64,000 nt of DNA from Uliginosibacterium paludis (GCF_039631355.1 NZ_JBDIVF010000002.1:620001-684000), one strand, 5' to 3'; positions 16,003-25,084 are shown, counted from the first letter of the stretch. Numbers and translations are program-made. Notes: generated by a model from the sequence alone, not told the origin.

Positions 16003-16782
16003 ATGGCAATGATCGAAGTCGAAGGGCTCAACCTGAGTTTCGGCGAAGGCGCCGAGGCCACTCAGGTGCTGCATGACGTGTGCTTCCAGGTCGGTGATGG
16101 CGAAGCCTTCGGGCTGGTCGGCGAATCCGGCTCCGGCAAGACCACCGTGCTGCGCTGCCTCGCCGGGCAGTACAACCACTGGCGCGGCCGCCTGTCGATT
16201 CACGGCGAGGGGCTGGGCCGCAAGCTGGACCACGCCCGCTGCCGCAAGGTGCAGATGGTCTTTCAGGATCCCTATGGTTCGCTGCATCCGCGCCATACGG
16301 TGGAAACCGCGCTGGCCGAGCCGCTGGCGATTCACGGCATGGACCGCCGCAGCGAGCGCATCGACAGCATCCTCGGCAAGGTCGGCCTGCCGGCGAATTT
16401 CCGCTACCGCTATCCGCACCAGCTCTCCGGTGGCCAGCGCCAGCGCGTGGCGATTGCGCGCGCCCTGATCCTCGAGCCGCGCATCCTGCTGCTCGACGAA
16501 CCCACCTCCGCGCTGGACGTATCCGTGCAGGCGGAGATCCTGAACCTGCTGGCCGACCTGCGCGTGCGCGACGGCCTCACCTATCTGCTGGTGACGCATG
16601 ACCTCGGCGTGGTGGCACATCTGTGCGACCGGGTGGCGGTGATGCAGCAGGGCCGCATCGTCGATCTGCTCGAAACCAGCGCCATCGTCGGCAGCCAGCC
16701 CGCACACCCCTATACCCGCATGCTGGTCGAAGCCAGCCGCCACTACAGCCGCGACATGGCCAACCCGCCTGTCGCCGCCTGA
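16003..16782 (+). CDS. ABC transporter ATP-binding protein, DppF/OppF family
   Basis: The 259-residue ATPase has Walker A GESGSGKTT, Q-loop FQDPYGSLHPR, signature LSGGQRQR, Walker B LLLDEPTSALDV and switch VTHD. I start it at ATG 16003, which is 7 nt after AGGAG. The in-frame ATG at 15997 is only 1 nt from that site. It is the second ATPase of the heteromeric importer. It ends with HPYTRMLVEAS and is followed by the aldolase gene 19 bp later. Confidence 0.92.
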   Translation: MAMIEVEGLNLSFGEGAEATQVLHDVCFQVGDGEAFGLVGESGSGKTTVLRCLAGQYNHWRGRLSIHGEGLGRKLDHARCRKVQMVFQDPYGSLHPRHTVETALAEPLAIHGMDRRSERIDSILGKVGLPANFRYRYPHQLSGGQRQRVAIARALILEPRILLLDEPTSALDVSVQAEILNLLADLRVRDGLTYLLVTHDLGVVAHLCDRVAVMQQGRIVDLLETSAIVGSQPAHPYTRMLVEASRHYSRDMANPPVAA

Positions 16783-16801
16783 TTCCTCACCGGGAGCCGC
16801 A

Positions 16802-17602
16802 ATGGAACGCATCCGTAACCGATTCAAGCAGGGCCTTGTCGCCGGTGAGCTGCAGATCGGCCTGTGGTCGCACCTGTCGAACCATGTCAGCACCGAAGTC
16901 ATCGGCGGGGCCGGCTTCGACTGGATCGTGCTCGACGCCGAACATTCACCCAACGAAACCTTCCTGCTTCACCAGCAGCTGCAGGCCCTGGTCGAAGGCG
17001 GCGCCAGCCCGGTGGTGCGGGTGGCGTGGAATGACAAGGTCCTCATCAAGCGCGTGCTCGACATCGGCGCCCAGACCCTGCTGGTGCCCTATGTGCAGAA
17101 CGCGGCCGAGGCCGCCGATGCGGTGGCCGCCACGCGCTACCCGGCGCAGGGCGGCGTGCGCGGCTTCACCGGGCTCTCGCGGGCCTCGCGCTTCGGCCGC
17201 ATCGCCGGCTATCACGAGCAGGCGCATGAAGACCTCTGCGTGATCGTGCAGGTCGAAACGCCCGAGGCGCTGGCGCAGATCGAGGCCATCGCCGCAGTCG
17301 AGGGCATCGACGGCATCTTCATCGGGCCGGGCGATCTCTCCGCCGCGATGGGCCACATCGGTCAGCCGGGGCATCCGGAGGTCCAGGCCGCGATTCATGA
17401 CGCGATCCGGCGCATCCGGGTGGCCGGCAAGCCGGCCGGCATCCTCACCGGCGACGAAGCGCAGGCACGCCAGTACATCGAATGGGGTTGCGTGTTCACC
17501 GCGGTGGGGGCAGACATCGCCCTGCTGGCGCGTGCCAGCGAGCAGCTGGCCGGGCGTTTCCAGGCCTTCAAGGCCGCGCGCACCGCCGGTGTGCCGGCCT
17601 GA
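16802..17602 (+). CDS. HpcH/HpaI-family aldolase, module B
   Basis: The 266-residue aldolase has catalytic His in VLDAEHSPNE, metal ligands in VIVQVETPEA and IFIGPGDLSAAMGH, and is a clear paralogue of the GarL-type protein at 5280-6086. HpcH/HpaI enzymes cleave 2-keto-3-deoxy or 4-hydroxy-2-keto acids to pyruvate plus an aldehyde. As last gene of module B it should act on the product of the 10332 dehydratase. The exact substrate is not determined. Confidence 0.9.
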   Translation: MERIRNRFKQGLVAGELQIGLWSHLSNHVSTEVIGGAGFDWIVLDAEHSPNETFLLHQQLQALVEGGASPVVRVAWNDKVLIKRVLDIGAQTLLVPYVQNAAEAADAVAATRYPAQGGVRGFTGLSRASRFGRIAGYHEQAHEDLCVIVQVETPEALAQIEAIAAVEGIDGIFIGPGDLSAAMGHIGQPGHPEVQAAIHDAIRRIRVAGKPAGILTGDEAQARQYIEWGCVFTAVGADIALLARASEQLAGRFQAFKAARTAGVPA

Positions 17603-17622
17603 GGCCGTTGCCGGGGCAGGGC

Positions 17623-17662
17623 TGTTACAAGCGGATACAACTCTTAGTACCGGGATACATCC
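17623..17662 (+). promoter_or_regulatory. candidate response-regulator box upstream of glycine-zipper gene
   Basis: Spaced direct repeats GTTACA-N4-GATACA and, further on, GTACCGGGATACA lie 70-110 bp upstream of the 17735 gene. The spacing of such hexamers is like OmpR-type sites. This is pattern recognition only and no matching regulator is adjacent. Confidence 0.25.
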
Positions 17663-17734
17663 TGGCGTGATCGCTTTACAGGTCGCGCGCGCATCATTCA
17701 TGCATGGCAGAAAGCCTTTTGAAAGGAGCCAGAC

Positions 17735-18379
17735 ATGAACAGGAAAATGCTCGCGCTCGTGGCGCTGGTCGCGATGCCCGCCCTTGCCCAGGCCACCGAA
17801 TATGGCCGCGTGATCTCCAGCACGCCGGTCACCCGTGAAGTCACCACCCCGCAGCGTGTCTGCCGCAACGAGGAAGTGGTCGTCGAGAAGCCGCATGACG
17901 CCACCGGCTCGGTGCTGGGTGCTGTCGCCGGCGGCATTCTCGGCAGCACCATGGGGCGCGGATCCGGCAAGGCCGCTGCAACGGCCGCCGGCGTGATCGT
18001 GGGCGCCGTGGCCGGCGACAAGGTTGCCAACGCCGACGACACCGCCACCACCCGCACCGTGCAGCGCTGCGGCACCCGCCAGGTGCGCAGCCAGCAGGTC
18101 GTGGGTTACGACGTGGAATACGAATACGCCGGCAAGACCTACCGCACCCGCATGTCCAGCGACCCGGGCGAGCGCATCGCGATCCAGGTGGCGCCCGCCG
18201 GCGGCGTGGTCAGCAGCGATGTGCAGGCCGATGACGACGTGATCTATGACGACCCGGTCACCGTGGTGCGCGAGCGCCCGGTCTACGTCACCCCCTCGCC
18301 CGCCGTATCGGTGGACCTCGGCTGGGGCTACTGGGGCGGCCCGCGCCACCACGGCCCCGGCCCGGGCCCGCGCTGGTAA
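17735..18379 (+). CDS. glycine-zipper 2TM-domain envelope protein
   Basis: The 214-residue protein has a signal peptide (MNRKMLALVALVAMPALAQA), then a glycine-zipper stretch at about 50-95 (GSVLGAVAGGILGSTMGRGS, VIVGAVAGDKVAN). A beta-rich tail with paired Cys-type residues (CRNEEVVVEK, VQRCGTRQVRSQQVVGYDVEYEY) and a Pro/Gly-rich C-terminus follow. This resembles SlyB/Rick17kDa-like outer-membrane proteins of betaproteobacteria, here without a lipobox. Role unknown, probably envelope integrity. AAAGGAG precedes the ATG and a strong terminator follows. Confidence 0.8.
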   Translation: MNRKMLALVALVAMPALAQATEYGRVISSTPVTREVTTPQRVCRNEEVVVEKPHDATGSVLGAVAGGILGSTMGRGSGKAAATAAGVIVGAVAGDKVANADDTATTRTVQRCGTRQVRSQQVVGYDVEYEYAGKTYRTRMSSDPGERIAIQVAPAGGVVSSDVQADDDVIYDDPVTVVRERPVYVTPSPAVSVDLGWGYWGGPRHHGPGPGPRW

Positions 18380-18402
18380 GCACTGCAAGCCTGCTTCGGA
18401 TG

Positions 18403-18436
18403 AGCCCGGCCCTGCGCAAGCAGGCCGGGCTTTTTT
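18403..18436 (+). terminator. rho-independent terminator
   Basis: Stem AGCCCGGC/GCCGGGCT with an inner CG extension is followed by six T residues. It sits between the glycine-zipper gene and the convergent lacI-type gene. Confidence 0.9.
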
Positions 18437-18446
18437 GCGTCGGCGG

Positions 18447-19523
18447 CTATTCGTAGAGCTTGCCCGGTGCGGCGTCGCCCACAGTCTGGCCGCGATGCTT
18501 GCCCATGCGCCGCACCGAGGCACCGGTGGCGAGGCGGCCGCCGATCAGATGGGTGCGGGCCGGGCGATCGGGGCGGGTGAGGCGGTTCTGCAGCAGGGCG
18601 AGAGCTTCGCCACCGAGCTCTTCGCGGGCCACGTGAACGGAGGTCAGCTCGACTTCGCCGACGGTGGCGAGATTGAAGCCATCGATACTCATCACCGACA
18701 CGTCACGCGGCACTGACAGGCCATGCGCCTGCAGGGCGCGGATCACGCCCGAGGCCATGAAGTCACCACCGGCGAGGATGGCGGTGGGCATCTGCTCGGG
18801 CGTGCAACGGTCGAGAAAACTGTTCATCGCGGCCTCCGCCTCGCTGCCGCTGAAGCCCGAGGTGGTGATCAGGGCATGCGTTTCATCGAAGGGGATGTTC
18901 TGGTCGAGCAGGGCGTCGCGGATGCCGTCGAGCCGCCACTCCAGCGTGAAGCGGCGCAGCGAGGTGATGACCAGGATGCGCCGGTGCCCGTGTTGCAGCA
19001 GGTGTCGGGCGGCGAAATCACCGACCTGGCGGTGGTCGGGCATGACCGCGTCAAGCCGCATCAGCCGGTCCCGGCTGTTGACCAGCACCACCGGTTTGCC
19101 GAGATCGGCGGCGATCTCGTGGATGGCCGGATCATCGATGCCGATGATGACGGCTGCATCGTTGGCCGGATCCGACATCAGCCGCAGGAAGAGTGGCGCG
19201 TCGCTGTGGCTCTCATCCAGCGCGCAGACCGACATGTGGATGTCGAAGGGCGCGACGGCTTCGCGCAGGCCCTGAACGATACGGTAGTAGAAGACATCCG
19301 CCCGCTGATCGAAGGCGCGGGCCGGCGCAAAAACCGTCAGTCGGTTGAACAGCAGATTGGCTTTCGCCACCGACTCCAGCACGCCCTCTGCACGTGCGCA
19401 ATCGAGCACCAGCGTGCGTGCGCGGGCACTGGTGTTGAGCTTGCCGGCGAGTACGCGTGACACGGTGCTGACCGATAGTCCGGTGCGTCTTGCGATTTCG
19501 CCGATCTTCAGTTTGCCCGCCAT
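18447..19523 (-). CDS. LacI-family transcriptional regulator
   Basis: The 358-residue protein has an N-terminal LacI helix-turn-helix (LKIGEIARRTGLSVSTVSRV, residues ~4-24) and hinge, then a periplasmic-binding-protein-like ligand domain. I start it at 19523, where AAGGAG lies 5 nt upstream, rather than at an ATG further upstream. It is divergent from the ExuT-like transporter and GH31 genes. A LacI-type 16-bp near-palindrome lies 22 bp upstream of its ATG. It most likely represses the transporter-glycosidase pair in response to the transported sugar. Confidence 0.9.
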   Translation of the reverse strand: MAGKLKIGEIARRTGLSVSTVSRVLAGKLNTSARARTLVLDCARAEGVLESVAKANLLFNRLTVFAPARAFDQRADVFYYRIVQGLREAVAPFDIHMSVCALDESHSDAPLFLRLMSDPANDAAVIIGIDDPAIHEIAADLGKPVVLVNSRDRLMRLDAVMPDHRQVGDFAARHLLQHGHRRILVITSLRRFTLEWRLDGIRDALLDQNIPFDETHALITTSGFSGSEAEAAMNSFLDRCTPEQMPTAILAGGDFMASGVIRALQAHGLSVPRDVSVMSIDGFNLATVGEVELTSVHVAREELGGEALALLQNRLTRPDRPARTHLIGGRLATGASVRRMGKHRGQTVGDAAPGKLYE

Positions 19524-19544
19524 GCTGACTCCTTCTTGCTCGCC

Positions 19545-19560
19545 ATGCAAAAATTTGCAT
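19545..19560. promoter_or_regulatory. LacI-type operator candidate
   Basis: ATGCAAAAATTTGCAT is a 16-bp near-perfect palindrome (half-sites ATGCAA/TTGCAT). It sits between the lacI start and the predicted divergent promoter, as expected for a LacI-family site. Confidence 0.6.
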
Positions 19561-19567
19561 AGATATT

Positions 19568-19595
19568 TTGTCTAGATGAATAAGATACTTATATC
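19568..19595 (+). promoter_or_regulatory. predicted promoter of transporter-GH31 operon
   Basis: TTGTCT (19568-19573), a 16-bp spacer and TATATC (19590-19595), each 4/6 to sigma70 consensus, lie just right of the LacI-type operator. Confidence 0.4.
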
Positions 19596-19824
19596 TCAGA
19601 CGAGCTTTCCGGGCCAAGCTGGATGCTTGTTTTTTGCACCGAATCTCCTTGTTTGCACGAATTCCGCTGAATAACCTGACTCTGCGCCGGGACATGCCGA
19701 ACAGCCGCTCGAACGAAGCGGAGGGCATCCCGGCCCGGTGCCGGAGCAGGGTGCCGGCGCGTGTCGGAACCCGATCCGGCGCCCGGACCCGCCCAGGCGG
19801 ACAAAACTTTAGGAGGAGTCAAAC

Positions 19825-21078
19825 ATGAAGCGTATCCACGCCTTGCGCTGGTGGATCATTGGACTGATCTGCCTGGGCACGATCATCAACTATCTTGCGC
19901 GGAACTCGCTGGGCGTACTTGCACCCCAGCTTCAGCAGGAAATGAATTTCACGACCCAGGAATATTCCTATGTCGTGGCCGCTTTCCAGCTTGCCTACAC
20001 CCTGATGCAGCCGGTCTGCGGCTATCTGCTCGACTTCCTCGGCCTGAAGGTCGGCTTCGCCGTCTTTGCCGTGCTGTGGTCGATTTCATGCATGCTGCAT
20101 GCAAGTGCCACCACCTGGGGCGGGCTCGCCTTCTTCCGCGGGCTGCTGGGCATCAACGAAGCCGCCGCGATTCCGGCCGGCATCAAGGCGGTGGGCGAAT
20201 GGTTCCCGGCGAAGGAGCGGTCGGTCGCCATCGGCTGGTTCAACGCCGGCACTTCGCTCGGCGCCATGCTTGCGCCACCCCTGGTCATTTTCGTGGCCAC
20301 CCAGCACAGCACCGGCATGGCTTTCATCGTGACTGGCGCGCTGGGTCTGGTCTTCGCCGCGCTCTGGTTCTTCTGCTACCGCTCGCCGAAAGATCATCCC
20401 CTGCTCACCGAGCAGGAGCGTGACTACATCCTCTCCGGCCAGGTGAAGAAGGTCTCCACCGAGAAACCCGCGCTGAAGAAGATCATCGCCTCGAAGGCTT
20501 TCTGGGGCATCGCCCTGCCGCGCTTCCTCGCCGAGCCGGCCTGGCAGACCTTCAGCTTCTGGATTCCGCTCTACCTCGCCACCGAGCGCGGCATGGACAT
20601 CAAGCAGATCGCGATGTTCGCCTGGCTGCCCTTCCTCGCGGCCGACCTGGGCGGCGTGCTGGGCGGTTACCTGTCGCCCTTCCTGATGAAGCACTTCCGC
20701 TTCAGTCTGGTGAATTCCCGCATCGCCGGCGTGTGGATCGGTGCGCTCTGCATGATCGGCCCGGGCTGTATCGGTCTGGCAGCCAGCCCCTACACCGCGA
20801 TCGCGCTGTTCGCACTCGGCGGCTTTGCCCACCAGATGATTTCGGCGCTGCTCAATACGCTCTCGACCGATGTGTTCGAACCGCATGAGCTGGCCACCGC
20901 CAACGGCATGACCGGCATGGTCTCCTGGATCGGCGGGCTCTCCTTCTCCCTGATCGTGGGCGCTCTGGCCTCGAAGATCGGCTACAACCCGCTCTTCGTA
21001 TGCCTGACGATCTTCGACATCGTCGGCGCCATCATCGTGGTTTCGCTGCTGCGCAACCGCACCCCGGCCAACGCCTGA
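19825..21078 (+). CDS. ExuT-like MFS hexuronate/anion transporter (ACS family)
   Basis: The 417-residue protein has 12 predicted membrane segments. The ACS/ExuT opening is visible (RWWIIGLICLGTIINYLARN, then AFQLAYTLMQPVCGYLLD and FRGLLGINEAAAIPAGIKAV). E. coli ExuT and GudP belong to this family and bring galacturonate, glucuronate or glucarate in with protons. The next gene is a GH31 glycosidase, and a LacI regulator is divergent. The substrate may be a free uronate or a small uronate-containing glycoside (inference). AGGAGGAG lies 9 nt before the ATG. Confidence 0.88.
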   Translation: MKRIHALRWWIIGLICLGTIINYLARNSLGVLAPQLQQEMNFTTQEYSYVVAAFQLAYTLMQPVCGYLLDFLGLKVGFAVFAVLWSISCMLHASATTWGGLAFFRGLLGINEAAAIPAGIKAVGEWFPAKERSVAIGWFNAGTSLGAMLAPPLVIFVATQHSTGMAFIVTGALGLVFAALWFFCYRSPKDHPLLTEQERDYILSGQVKKVSTEKPALKKIIASKAFWGIALPRFLAEPAWQTFSFWIPLYLATERGMDIKQIAMFAWLPFLAADLGGVLGGYLSPFLMKHFRFSLVNSRIAGVWIGALCMIGPGCIGLAASPYTAIALFALGGFAHQMISALLNTLSTDVFEPHELATANGMTGMVSWIGGLSFSLIVGALASKIGYNPLFVCLTIFDIVGAIIVVSLLRNRTPANA

Positions 21079-21149
21079 CAAACAGGCCGGGCGCGCCCTG
21101 CAAGACGCCCCGGCCTTTCACCCCCTCAATTCCTGCAGGACATCCGATC

Positions 21150-23552
21150 ATGAGTTCAATGCTGAAACCCCCCGTCTTCCGTCTGAGCAAATCACTGCCC
21201 GGCCATCTGGTGCTGGAGAGTGATGCCGGCCAGCGCGCCCACGTCTTCGTGCTCGAGGAAGACATCCTGCGCATGGTGGTGCTGCCCGAGGGCAAGCTGA
21301 AGGCAGCGCGCACCTGGGCCATCGCCCCGGGGGCCGATGACGTGCCGGCCGAGGGCCGCGACCGCTTCGACCTCTCCGGCTTCACGCTGCCGCGCGCCGA
21401 TGTGAGCGAGCATGACGGTGTCCTGACGGTGCAGACGACCCGGATCCGCCTCGCCATCCGGCTGGACGGTCTGGCCTGCCGCTGGGACTGCCTGATCGAT
21501 GGCAGCTGGGTGCCTGCCGCCAGCGACCGCTACACCCAGGCCTACAACTTCGGCTGGTGGGACGAGAAGGTCTATCACTACCTGCAGCGCAATCCCGACG
21601 AGATGTATTTCGGCCTCGGCGAGCGTGCCGGTGAGGCAAACCGCCTCGGTCAGAACTACCGCATGTGCAATCTCGATCCGATGGGTTACAGCGCGCGCAG
21701 CACCGATCCGCTCTACAAGCACATTCCCTTCTACATCACTTGGCGCCGCCAGGCCGGCCACGCCTTCGGCCTCTTCTACGACACCCTGTCGGACTGCAGT
21801 TTCGACATGGGGCGCGAGCTGGACAACTATCACGGCCACTACCGCTACTTCCGCGCCGATCATGGGGATCTGGACCTCTATTTCATCGCCGGCCCGCTGC
21901 CGGCAGACGTGACCCGCCGCTTCACCTGGCTGACCGGCCGGCCGGCTTTCCTGCCGAAATGGAGCCTCGGCTACTCCGGCTCCACCATGACCTATACCGA
22001 TGCGCCGGATGCCCAGCAGCGCATGAACGAGTTCCTCGATGGCTGTCGCGAGAACGACATCCTCTGCGACTCCTTCCATCTCTCTTCGGGCTACACCTCG
22101 ATCGGCGACAAGCGCTACGTGTTCAACTGGAACCGCGACAAGTTCCCGGATCCGGCCGCATTCGTCCGTCATTATCTCGAACATGGTGTGCGCCTCTGCG
22201 CCAACATCAAGCCGGCCCTGCTGCGCGATCACCCGCGTTTTGCCGAGGCCGCCGCTGCAGGCCTGCTGGTGCAGGAACCGGACGGCAGCCCGCTGGCCGT
22301 GCAGTTCTGGGACGAAACCGGCGCCTACCTCGACTTCACCAATCCGGCCACCATCGACTGGTGGAAGTCACGCGTGAAGGATGCGCTGCTCGACTACGGC
22401 GTGGCCTCCACCTGGAATGACAACAACGAATTCGAGATCTGGAGCGACAAGGCCCGCGTTCATGGTTTCGGCCAGCCCTTTGCCGCCCGCGAGGCGCGTC
22501 CGCTGCACACCATGCTGATGATCCGCAGCTCGAAAGAAGCGCAGATCGAGGCGAACCCCGCCGAGCGTCCCTACCTTGTTTCGCGCTCCGGCGCGACCGG
22601 CATGCAGCGCTATGTGCAGACCTGGTCCGGCGACAACTACACGAGCTGGGAAACCCTGCGCTACAACGTGAAAATGGCGATGGGTCTCGCACTCTCGGGC
22701 GTCTCCAACACCGGTCATGACATCGGCGGTTTCTCGGGCCCGGCGCCCGAGCCGGAACTCTTCCTGCGCTGGATACAGCACGGCATCTTCCTGCCGCGTT
22801 TCTCGATCCACTCCTGGAATGACGACCGCAGCGTGAACGAGCCCTGGATGTATCCGGAGCACACTGCCGTGGTGCGCGATCTCATCCGCCTGCGCTATCG
22901 CCTGATGCCCTATCTGTATGACCTGATGTGGCGCTCGCACTCGGGTTACGAACCGATGATCCGCCCGACGCTGCACGACTTCCCGCACGACCCGCGCTGC
23001 TTCGAGGAAAACGACGACATGCTGCTGGGCCGCAATCTGCTGGTGGCGTCGGTGGTCGATGCCGGTCGCACCGATCGGCGCGTGCGCCTGCCGGCGGGCG
23101 CTGCCTGGTATGACTTCTGGACCGGTCAGCGGCATGCCGGGGGTCAGGAAATCGTGCTGCCCGCCACCGACATGCGCTGCCCGCCGCTGCTCGCCCGTGA
23201 AGCCAGTGTCATTCCGCTGAACCTTGCCGAGCAACACTTTGCCGCCCCGGCTGACAGGCGCGGTTTCGCCATCTTCCCGCTGGCCGAGAGCGGCGAATTC
23301 AGCGACGAGATCTTCGAGGACGACGGCCACAGCAGCGAGGGTCGCCGCGGCAGCTGGCAGATCCGCGTCACCAGTGCCGAGGAAGGCCTCGGCATCGCCA
23401 TCGGGCGTTGCGGCAGCTGGCCCGGCATGGGGCTGGAGATCGACGTGCTTCTGCCGGCCGGCGAGAAGCGCGCCATCCGCCTCAGCGGCGCCACGCTGAT
23501 CAGCGACAAGGCGGTCGCCGGCTCGCGCCGCCTGGCCTTGCGCCTCGCCTGA
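21150..23552 (+). CDS. glycoside hydrolase family 31 (alpha-glucosidase/xylosidase type)
   Basis: The 800-residue enzyme has an N-terminal beta domain, a GH31 barrel and C-terminal beta domains. The nucleophile is D424 in STWNDNNEFEIW and the acid/base is D495 in QTWSGDNYTSW. Mid-barrel motifs LGYSGSTMTYTDAPD and GHDIGGFSGP also fit. No signal peptide is seen, so it is cytoplasmic and would act on an imported glycoside. GH31 includes alpha-glucosidases, alpha-xylosidases and sulfoquinovosidases, and I cannot choose among them. Co-occurrence with an ExuT-like importer hints at an anionic substrate. ATG 21150 follows a weak AGGA. Confidence 0.9.
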   Translation: MSSMLKPPVFRLSKSLPGHLVLESDAGQRAHVFVLEEDILRMVVLPEGKLKAARTWAIAPGADDVPAEGRDRFDLSGFTLPRADVSEHDGVLTVQTTRIRLAIRLDGLACRWDCLIDGSWVPAASDRYTQAYNFGWWDEKVYHYLQRNPDEMYFGLGERAGEANRLGQNYRMCNLDPMGYSARSTDPLYKHIPFYITWRRQAGHAFGLFYDTLSDCSFDMGRELDNYHGHYRYFRADHGDLDLYFIAGPLPADVTRRFTWLTGRPAFLPKWSLGYSGSTMTYTDAPDAQQRMNEFLDGCRENDILCDSFHLSSGYTSIGDKRYVFNWNRDKFPDPAAFVRHYLEHGVRLCANIKPALLRDHPRFAEAAAAGLLVQEPDGSPLAVQFWDETGAYLDFTNPATIDWWKSRVKDALLDYGVASTWNDNNEFEIWSDKARVHGFGQPFAAREARPLHTMLMIRSSKEAQIEANPAERPYLVSRSGATGMQRYVQTWSGDNYTSWETLRYNVKMAMGLALSGVSNTGHDIGGFSGPAPEPELFLRWIQHGIFLPRFSIHSWNDDRSVNEPWMYPEHTAVVRDLIRLRYRLMPYLYDLMWRSHSGYEPMIRPTLHDFPHDPRCFEENDDMLLGRNLLVASVVDAGRTDRRVRLPAGAAWYDFWTGQRHAGGQEIVLPATDMRCPPLLAREASVIPLNLAEQHFAAPADRRGFAIFPLAESGEFSDEIFEDDGHSSEGRRGSWQIRVTSAEEGLGIAIGRCGSWPGMGLEIDVLLPAGEKRAIRLSGATLISDKAVAGSRRLALRLA

Positions 23553-23775
23553 GCAAACACTTGCCTCCCCGTCCGGTAGTGGCCTGACGAAGGGGCCCTG
23601 CCGGGTGCCTTTCCGCGTACCGTTCAGCCGGCTTCCGGCTGCTCGGTCGCGGATCTTTTTTCCGGATGCCGATTCCGCTCTGTTCCGGCGCTGATGCCGA
23701 CGGTATATTGAGGCCGGACGAAATGCCGCAGCCCGTCCGGCTGCCGGCAGACTTTGCCAGCAGCCGGAATTCCTC

Positions 23776-24270
23776 TTGAACGCTTCCTTCTCGCTTTTCG
23801 AACTGGACATGGGGCAGCTCACCCGCCTCGCCCGCGCAGAGGTGCCGCTCGAACTCGAGGCCGATGCCCTGCCGGAATCCATGCCGCCTGCATTCATCGC
23901 ACGGCTTTCGCTGCGTCTTGCGGAGCAGGGCGTGCCGGCGCCCTGGTGCTGTACCTTCCTGATCCGCCGCACGCGGGATGGTCGTTTCGTGGGCGCCTGC
24001 GGATTCAAGGCGGCGCTGGAGGAGGGCCGTGTCGAAGTCGGTTACGGTGTGGCCCCCGAAGCGCGCGGCGAAGGCGCGGCAACGGCTGCACTGCGGGCGC
24101 TGATACAAAAGGCCTTCGAGGCGGGGGCGCAGGCCGTGCTGGCTGAAGTCGAGCCTCATAATCATGCGTCGCTCGCGGTGGTGCGCAAGGCCGGGCTAAG
24201 GTGGGCGGGCTGCCGCGTGGATGAGTCCGGCGACGAGGTCGAGCAGTGGCTGCGGCGCAGCGCGGACTGA
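23776..24270 (+). CDS. GNAT-family N-acetyltransferase
   Basis: The 164-residue protein has the GNAT core: VGACGFKAAL, VEVGYGVAPEARGEGAATAAL (acetyl-CoA loop, R/Q-x-x-G-x-G/A type) and NHASLAVVRKAGL. It resembles RimJ/RimL-like acetyltransferases. I use TTG 23776 as start because the frame is conserved from there; ATG 23809 is the alternative. No upstream ribosome site is strong for either. Substrate unknown. Confidence 0.8.
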   Translation: MNASFSLFELDMGQLTRLARAEVPLELEADALPESMPPAFIARLSLRLAEQGVPAPWCCTFLIRRTRDGRFVGACGFKAALEEGRVEVGYGVAPEARGEGAATAALRALIQKAFEAGAQAVLAEVEPHNHASLAVVRKAGLRWAGCRVDESGDEVEQWLRRSAD

Positions 24271-24325
24271 CGCGCCGCCCCGGCCGCCGTTTGCCACACC
24301 ATGACTGCCATGGACCGGACAAGAC

Positions 24326-25042
24326 ATGCCTTTGACATCTTCTGACGCCACCCCGGCAACGCTTCCGCCCGCCGACTTCGCCGCCCGCCTGCGCGAGGCG
24401 CTCTCCGCCCTGGCCGATCCGCAGCGTGCGCCGGCCATGGCCGCCTACATGAAAGGTCACTTTGCCTTCTTCGGCGTGCCGATGCCGGCGCGCCGTGCTG
24501 CGGTCAAGCCGCTGGTAGTGGCGCTGGGCCGCAGGCCGGATCCGGACTGGCTGCTCGCCGTGGCCGAAGCGTTGTGGGCCTGTGAGGAGCGCGAATGCCA
24601 GTATGTGGCGGCCGATCTGCTGGTGAAGTTCGCCAGGCTGCTGGAAGCGCGGCATGAGCCGCGACTCGCGCGCCTGGTGCAGACCCGCGCCTGGTGGGAT
24701 ACGGTCGACCCGCTGGCATCCCGTGTGTATGGCACGCTCGTTCGCAGCGCCCCCGCACTGTGCGAGCGCCTCGATGCCTACGCCAGTCACCCCGACCTGT
24801 GGCTGCGGCGCGTCGCGATCCTGCATCAGCTCAGCTGTGCTGACGATACCGACCGCGCACGGCTCGACGCGATCCTCACCGCCAATCTCGCGCACACCGA
24901 TTTCTTCATCCGCAAGGCCATGGGCTGGGCCCTGCGCGAGTTTGCCTACACCGATCCCGACTGGGTCCGCGCCTGGCTGGGCGCCCACGCTGATGAAGTC
25001 TCCGGCCTCACCCGGCGCGAAGCGCTCAAGCGCATCGGCTGA
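24326..25042 (+). CDS. AlkD-like DNA alkylation repair protein (HEAT-repeat glycosylase family)
   Basis: The 238-residue protein is built of repeated two-helix HEAT-like units. It carries the AlkD signature CEERECQYVAADLL, TRAWWDTVDPLAS and HTDFFIRKAMGWALREFA. AlkD proteins excise bulky N3/N7-alkylated purines without base flipping, using Trp and Asp residues such as those in WWDTVD. It lies 42 bp upstream of creB and could be co-transcribed. There is no sign of truncation. Confidence 0.85.
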   Translation: MPLTSSDATPATLPPADFAARLREALSALADPQRAPAMAAYMKGHFAFFGVPMPARRAAVKPLVVALGRRPDPDWLLAVAEALWACEERECQYVAADLLVKFARLLEARHEPRLARLVQTRAWWDTVDPLASRVYGTLVRSAPALCERLDAYASHPDLWLRRVAILHQLSCADDTDRARLDAILTANLAHTDFFIRKAMGWALREFAYTDPDWVRAWLGAHADEVSGLTRREALKRIG

Positions 25043-25084
25043 GCCGCCTTGCCGGCCGGCCTCGCACTGCCGGAGAATGTCGTC

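Larger units (their letters stand above)
19524..19824. promoter_or_regulatory. divergent lacI / transporter control region
   Basis: This 301-bp region is locally AT-rich at 19545-19600. It holds a LacI-type near-palindrome (19545-19560), a predicted rightward promoter (19568-19595) and a second small inverted repeat (AGATA-N4-TATCT). The remaining ~220 bp up to the transporter ATG is a long G+C-rich leader with no ORF I can support. It ends in AGGAGGAG, a strong ribosome site. Confidence 0.6.
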
